Assembly (NCBI GenBank): GCA_041746735.1
Contig: JBGTGP010000017.1
Span: 62,001-126,000 of the forward strand
Direction: 5' to 3'
From: Opimibacter sp041746735
Lineage (GTDB): Bacteria > Bacteroidota > Bacteroidia > Chitinophagales > Saprospiraceae
Length of the DNA stretch: 64,000 bases
In this document: one piece after another, positions 60,422 to 64,000 of the stretch
How the letters are laid out: each line of letters opens with the position of its first letter
How positions within the stretch are numbered: the stretch's first letter is position 1
Notes under the pieces: generated by a model
Databases searched by the model: none
What the model saw: the letters and a program-made list of their open reading frames with translations, nothing else
Told to the model about the DNA's origin: nothing
Program-made: the position numbers and the translations under genes

Positions 60422-61429
60422 ATGCTTGGCAGCATTACCTGCAAGTTTGATGAAATGGCTTTAAATGATATTGATCCGAAGAGCCAATTGGTTTCAGATA
60501 CACAAAGGAGCTTTTTCCAGATAGGATATATTGAAATGAAAAACCCATTGATAGCCGATCGCATTCGACCAAGGAACTCGGAGCACTACGCAGATTCACT
60601 CTTTGCATATTTGTTGGATTTGGAGTTGAGTGATCCGTATATTGAAAATCTGGTCTCATTGATTGGGTTTCCGGTTTGGACATTTGCCATTGTGCACGCC
60701 AAAGTTGACAGTATTTTGGAAACAGTAACATTGCCTTTTACAGGTACTGCTGATTCCACTACTCTCGGCCATCTTACTTGTGTGTATGACGGGGCAGTAT
60801 GGAGTTGTACTGTGTTACGACGAGATACTTTGTATGCTGTGCCGGGTTCACAAGAGCTCATTCTTGATCCGAATGTACCTTCATACGTGTTCATGATCAC
60901 GTTCTACGATGAAATTCTATTCGGTTATTATGATTCAACACTGCACCTTTTGAAAAAGGTTATAAAAGATGGATTTGCTGATGGCCAGGAAGTAATCAAG
61001 CCCAGATGTGAAACGAGTATAACACAAACTTGCGAGTGGTGCACAGGTGCGTTTACCGGAAAAGAAATTATTGTGAGAGGGTGGTGGTGCAATTGTCAGG
61101 TATATATGGAATCTGTAAATTGCCAAGAGACAGGATATGGGCATACATTATGGGATGCAGGCGGATCAGACGGTGGAGGCGGAACTGGTGGTGGAACCGG
61201 TGATGGTGGTTCGGGTTGGAGTCCACCAGTAGTATGTCCATGTGGATGCACCCCTTATCTGGCTCCTTATTTGTGTTTGACTGATCCTGATTTGACAACG
61301 TATGGAGGCGTCTATATAGCAGCCTATAATCAATTGGTTGTATATTTGTATGCAACTCATGCGGAATGGATTTTAAATAATGTTGGTCTCACTGAGATTA
61401 ATAGCTATCTGGACTTTATAAATAATTAG
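60422..61429 (+). CDS. Unrecognised cysteine/glycine-rich protein, signal peptide interrupted by a stop
   Basis: A 335-residue protein with no family I recognise. A beta-rich N-terminal part (about 1-195) leads to a cysteine-rich segment (CETSITQTCEWC ... WWCNCQVYMESVNC), a Gly/Asp/Ser linker (SDGGGGTGGGTGDGGSG), then CPCGCTPYLAPYLC and a helical tail. The chosen ATG at 60422 gives a poor leader. Reading the same frame from an ATG at 60380 gives MRPNHFIVG, a TAA stop (60407-60409), then LLIVMLGSITC, which together resemble one signal peptide. The gene may thus be nonsense-damaged, or there may be a base error here. It is AT-rich compared with kmo. Confidence 0.6.
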   Translation: MLGSITCKFDEMALNDIDPKSQLVSDTQRSFFQIGYIEMKNPLIADRIRPRNSEHYADSLFAYLLDLELSDPYIENLVSLIGFPVWTFAIVHAKVDSILETVTLPFTGTADSTTLGHLTCVYDGAVWSCTVLRRDTLYAVPGSQELILDPNVPSYVFMITFYDEILFGYYDSTLHLLKKVIKDGFADGQEVIKPRCETSITQTCEWCTGAFTGKEIIVRGWWCNCQVYMESVNCQETGYGHTLWDAGGSDGGGGTGGGTGDGGSGWSPPVVCPCGCTPYLAPYLCLTDPDLTTYGGVYIAAYNQLVVYLYATHAEWILNNVGLTEINSYLDFINN

Positions 61430-61448
61430 AGAAAATCAAGGGATATAT

Positions 61449-61598
61449 ATGATGTTTCCCTATGCAGGCTCAAATTGGGATGCCTCCGGACACTGTGATT
61501 ATCTTTATCAACAAAATCCAGAGACATTGACATACAAGACTACCTCTGGATTTAAATGGGAATGGGTTGGAGTAGCATATTTATGGATATTGGAATGA
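61449..61598 (+). CDS. Small ORF coupled to the next gene
   Basis: A 49-codon frame (MMFPYAGSNWDASGHCDYLY...) with stop TGA at 61596-61598 overlapping the ATG of the following gene (ATGA). The amino-acid make-up is protein-like and cysteine-containing, resembling a fragment of the upstream protein style, but no family is recognised. It could be a true small gene or the remnant of a longer one. Confidence 0.35.
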   Translation: MMFPYAGSNWDASGHCDYLYQQNPETLTYKTTSGFKWEWVGVAYLWILE

Positions 61599-62014
61599 AG
61601 CGATTCAAATTTATACTCGTAATTGCATTTATGCTCATCTATTGCGGAAAGGGTTTAGCTCAACTCTCCCGAAATGAGATGATATCTTATTATAAATTGG
61701 TTTTCCTATATACATGTACAGAGCCATTTGAAGTTGACTGCGGCTTTCGGGAAGAAGTTTGCAGTTGGTATCCAGATGGGCTTGACAAAAGGAGTTATTT
61801 AGAAATTGCCAGCATGAGTGCCTTAGCTGGTGATGAAATTCGTTTACATGTGAAAATGATTAATGAAAGTTCAAGTGGAAATGCGTATCCGTCCAGAGAT
61901 TGTGTTTTAAAATATTGTCTTGATCAATATGAATCTAAGAATATGCAAAAGATGGCAGTTGATTTTGCAAAAAGAATGAAGAAGGTAAATCCAATTGACT
62001 ATCGTAAGTATTAA
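61595..62014 (+). CDS. Secreted small protein of unknown function
   Basis: A 139-residue protein with a good signal peptide (MKRFKFILVIAFMLIYCGKG). The mature chain has five cysteines in the pattern CTEPFEVDCGF ... VCSW ... DCVLKYCLDQY and a helical C terminus. I do not recognise a family. The start at 61595 is supported by the signal peptide and by the ATGA overlap with the small frame upstream. It belongs to the AT-rich block between repeat copies R2 and R3. Confidence 0.65.
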   Translation: MKRFKFILVIAFMLIYCGKGLAQLSRNEMISYYKLVFLYTCTEPFEVDCGFREEVCSWYPDGLDKRSYLEIASMSALAGDEIRLHVKMINESSSGNAYPSRDCVLKYCLDQYESKNMQKMAVDFAKRMKKVNPIDYRKY

Positions 62015-62163
62015 TAATATCAACTTGAGGTCAAGTCATGCATACAAAATGTATCCTGTTGGATGATATCACTAATTCACGTTCATTTGGGGATGAATAG
62101 TGAACTTCCGCAACATCAACTTCGACCGGTGACCTCATGATGAGCGTTGAATCAGCATGAATA

Positions 62164-62284
62164 GCTGTTGTTGGAGTTTGCTCCAACAACGGGGCACAGC
62201 TACGGTATTTGGACACAAATCCGGGTTGCTGGAGCAAACTCCTGCAACAGCAATATCTGCTGGTTCGTTTCCTGTGTTATGGAA
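62164..62284. repeat. REP-like double-hairpin repeat, copy R3
   Basis: Full-length copy: the first hairpin is perfect (62167-62190) and the second (62225-62248) has one mismatch. It matches R1 across the interval, including cggggcacagct and acagcaata. It lies just downstream of the kmo stop. Confidence 0.8.
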
Positions 62285-62306
62285 GGTTACGTCTGATGCA
62301 GCAGCC

Positions 62307-63659
62307 TCACAATGCCATTAACTCCCGATACACCCTATCCAATTCCGCCGGTCCAAGATCAGTATCCCGCAACTCCCGACAATAGTTGAGCAGCCACTCA
62401 TCCTGCAGGTTGCCACGATGACGGGCGACGGAATACGGAATATCCTCACAAAAGGTCACCAGATTGTATTTGGAGGCATAGTCCGGATACTGCTTTTCCA
62501 ACTGCATTTCTATTTTACGCTTCGCAATAAAGTCCGGGTTATCTACATGATCCCGCATTTCATAATAATTCTCTACCGCCAGATCCGCAATGGCATCTGT
62601 ATCCTTCTTCCGATCGAGCATATACGCAGCAAAAGCAGTTTCCCAATCTTCACTGGTCTGGTCCAGCATGTGATCCAGTTTGAGCACATCTTCCATCGCG
62701 CAGTTCATGCCCTGACCGTAAAACGGCACCACGGCATGCGCCGCATCTCCCATGAGCATCGTACACGCGGTATGCCAGGGACTACATTTGATCGTCCCCA
62801 GTGAGCCCGTTGGATGGGCCTGAAAATCCTGCACCAGATCCGGCATGAGCGGCACCAGGTCCGGAAATTGTGTATGAAAAAAATCATGCACCTCCCCGTG
62901 AGTCGTCAATTGATCAAATCCCGGCTGACCATCAAAGGCCAGAAACAATGTCACCGTAAAACTGCCGTCGAGATTGGGCAGCGCGATGACCATATAACGT
63001 TGACGGGGCCAGATATGAAGCGCGTTTTTTTCGATCTGCCAGGTTCCACCCGGACCAGCGGGTATTTCCAGTTCCTTATATCCATGATCCAGAAACGCCT
63101 GACTGAAATTGAACCGGATCGTCGACCCTGCCTGCATAAATCCCTGTCGTACATCCGATCCCGCACCATCCGTCCCAAACAACACATCACCCGTGATATC
63201 AAAAGGCTGGCCTGTCACTGTATACTGGCCCCGCACACCAGCACGGAAGATATCGGTATGCGTTACGTTGTGATGAAACCGGATATCAATAAGGGGATGC
63301 TGAGAGGCCGTATTCAAGAGCAAGGCATTGAGACCCGGTCGTGAAATAGACTGGATATGTTCTCCGGGACGACCACTATAAGGAAGCAGCATTGTCGTAT
63401 CACCTCCAAGGGGATGGATCATCCGGCCCAGCATGGGGATCGAGATATCCAATGCCTGCTGCTTAAGACCGGCCAGTTCGAGTGCCGCCAGTCCACGGTC
63501 TGAGAGTGCCAGGTTGATGGATCTTCCGGCAGCCATTTTTTCTTTGCGCAGATCACCTCGTTTTTCGAGCAGGGTGATCCTGTGGCCCCGCCGGGCAAGA
63601 GTTAGCGCTAATAGGGTGCCGCAAAGGCCGGCACCGCTGATGATGACATGTGATGACAT
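62307..63659 (-). CDS. kmo: Kynurenine 3-monooxygenase
   Basis: A 450-residue FAD monooxygenase hydroxylating L-kynurenine. The dinucleotide-binding motif at the start reads VIISGAGLCGTLLALTLARR, the GDAAHAVVPFYGQGMNCAMED segment carries the FAD ribityl-binding signature, and AGRSINLALSDRGLAAL with a C-terminal membrane-contact region matches KMO. The ATG at 63659 is used; an upstream start adds eleven unsupported residues. A near-consensus promoter (TTTG-N18-TACCTTTC) ends five bases before the ATG. Product feeds kynureninase, then the nbaC enzyme encoded 3.6 kb away. Confidence 0.95.
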   Translation of the reverse strand: MSSHVIISGAGLCGTLLALTLARRGHRITLLEKRGDLRKEKMAAGRSINLALSDRGLAALELAGLKQQALDISIPMLGRMIHPLGGDTTMLLPYSGRPGEHIQSISRPGLNALLLNTASQHPLIDIRFHHNVTHTDIFRAGVRGQYTVTGQPFDITGDVLFGTDGAGSDVRQGFMQAGSTIRFNFSQAFLDHGYKELEIPAGPGGTWQIEKNALHIWPRQRYMVIALPNLDGSFTVTLFLAFDGQPGFDQLTTHGEVHDFFHTQFPDLVPLMPDLVQDFQAHPTGSLGTIKCSPWHTACTMLMGDAAHAVVPFYGQGMNCAMEDVLKLDHMLDQTSEDWETAFAAYMLDRKKDTDAIADLAVENYYEMRDHVDNPDFIAKRKIEMQLEKQYPDYASKYNLVTFCEDIPYSVARHRGNLQDEWLLNYCRELRDTDLGPAELDRVYRELMAL

Positions 63660-63740
63660 GAGGGAAAGGTAGGGAAAACAAATTTTTTTCAAACCCCTTA
63701 TACCCCGGCATTGAAAGGGTTACAGTATTTTGGCTGCCAA

Positions 63741-64000
63741 ATGCGCTATATCTGCTTGTCAAATATCATCCTAGTCTTTACGGGCTTGCTCTGCGGAGCC
63801 CTGGTGAGTCCTAGCCATGCTCAATTGGTTACGATTCAGACTGAGCCCGTTTCAGTTGAGTATTACAGGCTACCGGACGAGCCACTCGATCCTTCGTTCA
63901 CCACCTATAGTGCAGGATTGGATATCCAGTTCAGGGACCTGTCCAAAACCGGCCTCACCCAGTCGGGTCTGATCGACGAGTATATCCGGCTGGAAGGATA
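63741..64000 (+). CDS. Secreted protein, N-terminal fragment (cut by window end)
   Basis: The first 86 residues only. A signal peptide (MRYICLSNIILVFTGLLCGA ... SHAQ) is followed by LVTIQTEPVSVEYYRLPDEP and later LDIQFRDLSKTGLTQSG. No domain can be named from this much. It is divergent from kmo with 81 bp between. A -7-like tattttgg lies about 10 bp before the ATG. Confidence 0.6.
   Translation, partial: MRYICLSNIILVFTGLLCGALVSPSHAQLVTIQTEPVSVEYYRLPDEPLDPSFTTYSAGLDIQFRDLSKTGLTQSGLIDEYIRLEG

Overview
The window is one contiguous piece of a Bacteroidota chromosome, most like the Saprospiria/Cytophagia side of the phylum; no rRNA or marker phylogeny is present to settle this. Supporting signs are a C-terminal type IX secretion sorting domain on a 1904-residue protein, a DUF5103 type IX plug protein, two LytS/LytTR two-component loci, TonB-C-domain proteins, DUF3667 and DUF6036 family members, lipoproteins without Shine-Dalgarno-like leaders, and repeated matches to the Bacteroidota promoter consensus (TTG/TTTG, about 18-21 bp, TAnnTTTG). 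I saw no tRNA, rRNA, CRISPR array or prophage.

Layout. 1-2.8 kb (minus): end of an ABC-type export locus (FtsX/MacB-like permease cut by the window edge, adaptor lipoprotein) and a small lipoprotein. 3-10.5 kb (plus): lipA, recQ, a secreted thioredoxin-fold protein and parC. 10.5-13 kb: a secreted protein of unknown role, an orphan anti-sigma-like protein and a MORN/TonB-C lipoprotein. 13-21 kb (minus): TolC-adaptor export pair with a TIGR04282 glycosyltransferase at its end, the DUF5103 plug, a RAYT/IS200-like transposase ending in a 38-bp perfect palindrome, mpg and guaB. 21-25.4 kb: tadA, a lipoprotein, pcm (minus), phosphohexomutase and a SnoaL-like lipoprotein. 25.5-29 kb (minus): an arsenic operon arsR-arsM-acr3-metallophosphoesterase with two copies of an ATCG-N8-CGAT operator, one placed exactly over the -7 promoter box. 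29-41.7 kb: DUF3667 membrane protein, a kinase-kinase-LytTR regulator operon in which the first kinase has a degraded ATPase domain, a DUF4062-STAND ATPase, an SLC13/RCK transporter, small proteins and a second LytS/LytTR pair. 41.7-53.6 kb (minus): giant Asp-box T9SS cargo, thrS, MltD-like lytic transglycosylase, epimerase, anmK and cytochrome c. 53.6-57.4 kb: 8-bp minisatellite, pirin, a nucleotidyltransferase/small-protein pair, two Hsp20 genes and a double TonB-C protein.

The last 6.5 kb is the most dynamic part. Two kynurenine-pathway genes for NAD synthesis, 3-hydroxyanthranilate dioxygenase (58.2-58.7 kb, coupled to lpxH) and kynurenine 3-monooxygenase (62.3-63.7 kb), are separated by a Fic-HTH gene with an array of CGTATC repeats upstream and short repeats on both flanks. 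Next to it is an AT-richer block of unrecognised secreted proteins between copies of a REP-like double-hairpin repeat. The first protein of that block carries an in-frame stop inside what looks like its signal peptide. This is the most island-like stretch in the window.

How the genes work together: most of the window is ordinary housekeeping (lipoylation, repair, GMP synthesis, translation, NAD and lipid A synthesis, peptidoglycan recycling). It is interspersed with envelope export/TonB/T9SS functions, signalling pairs and arsenic detoxification. The candidates for something less described are the DUF4062-STAND ATPase, the Fic cassette, the hairpin-bounded block and the tandem-kinase locus.
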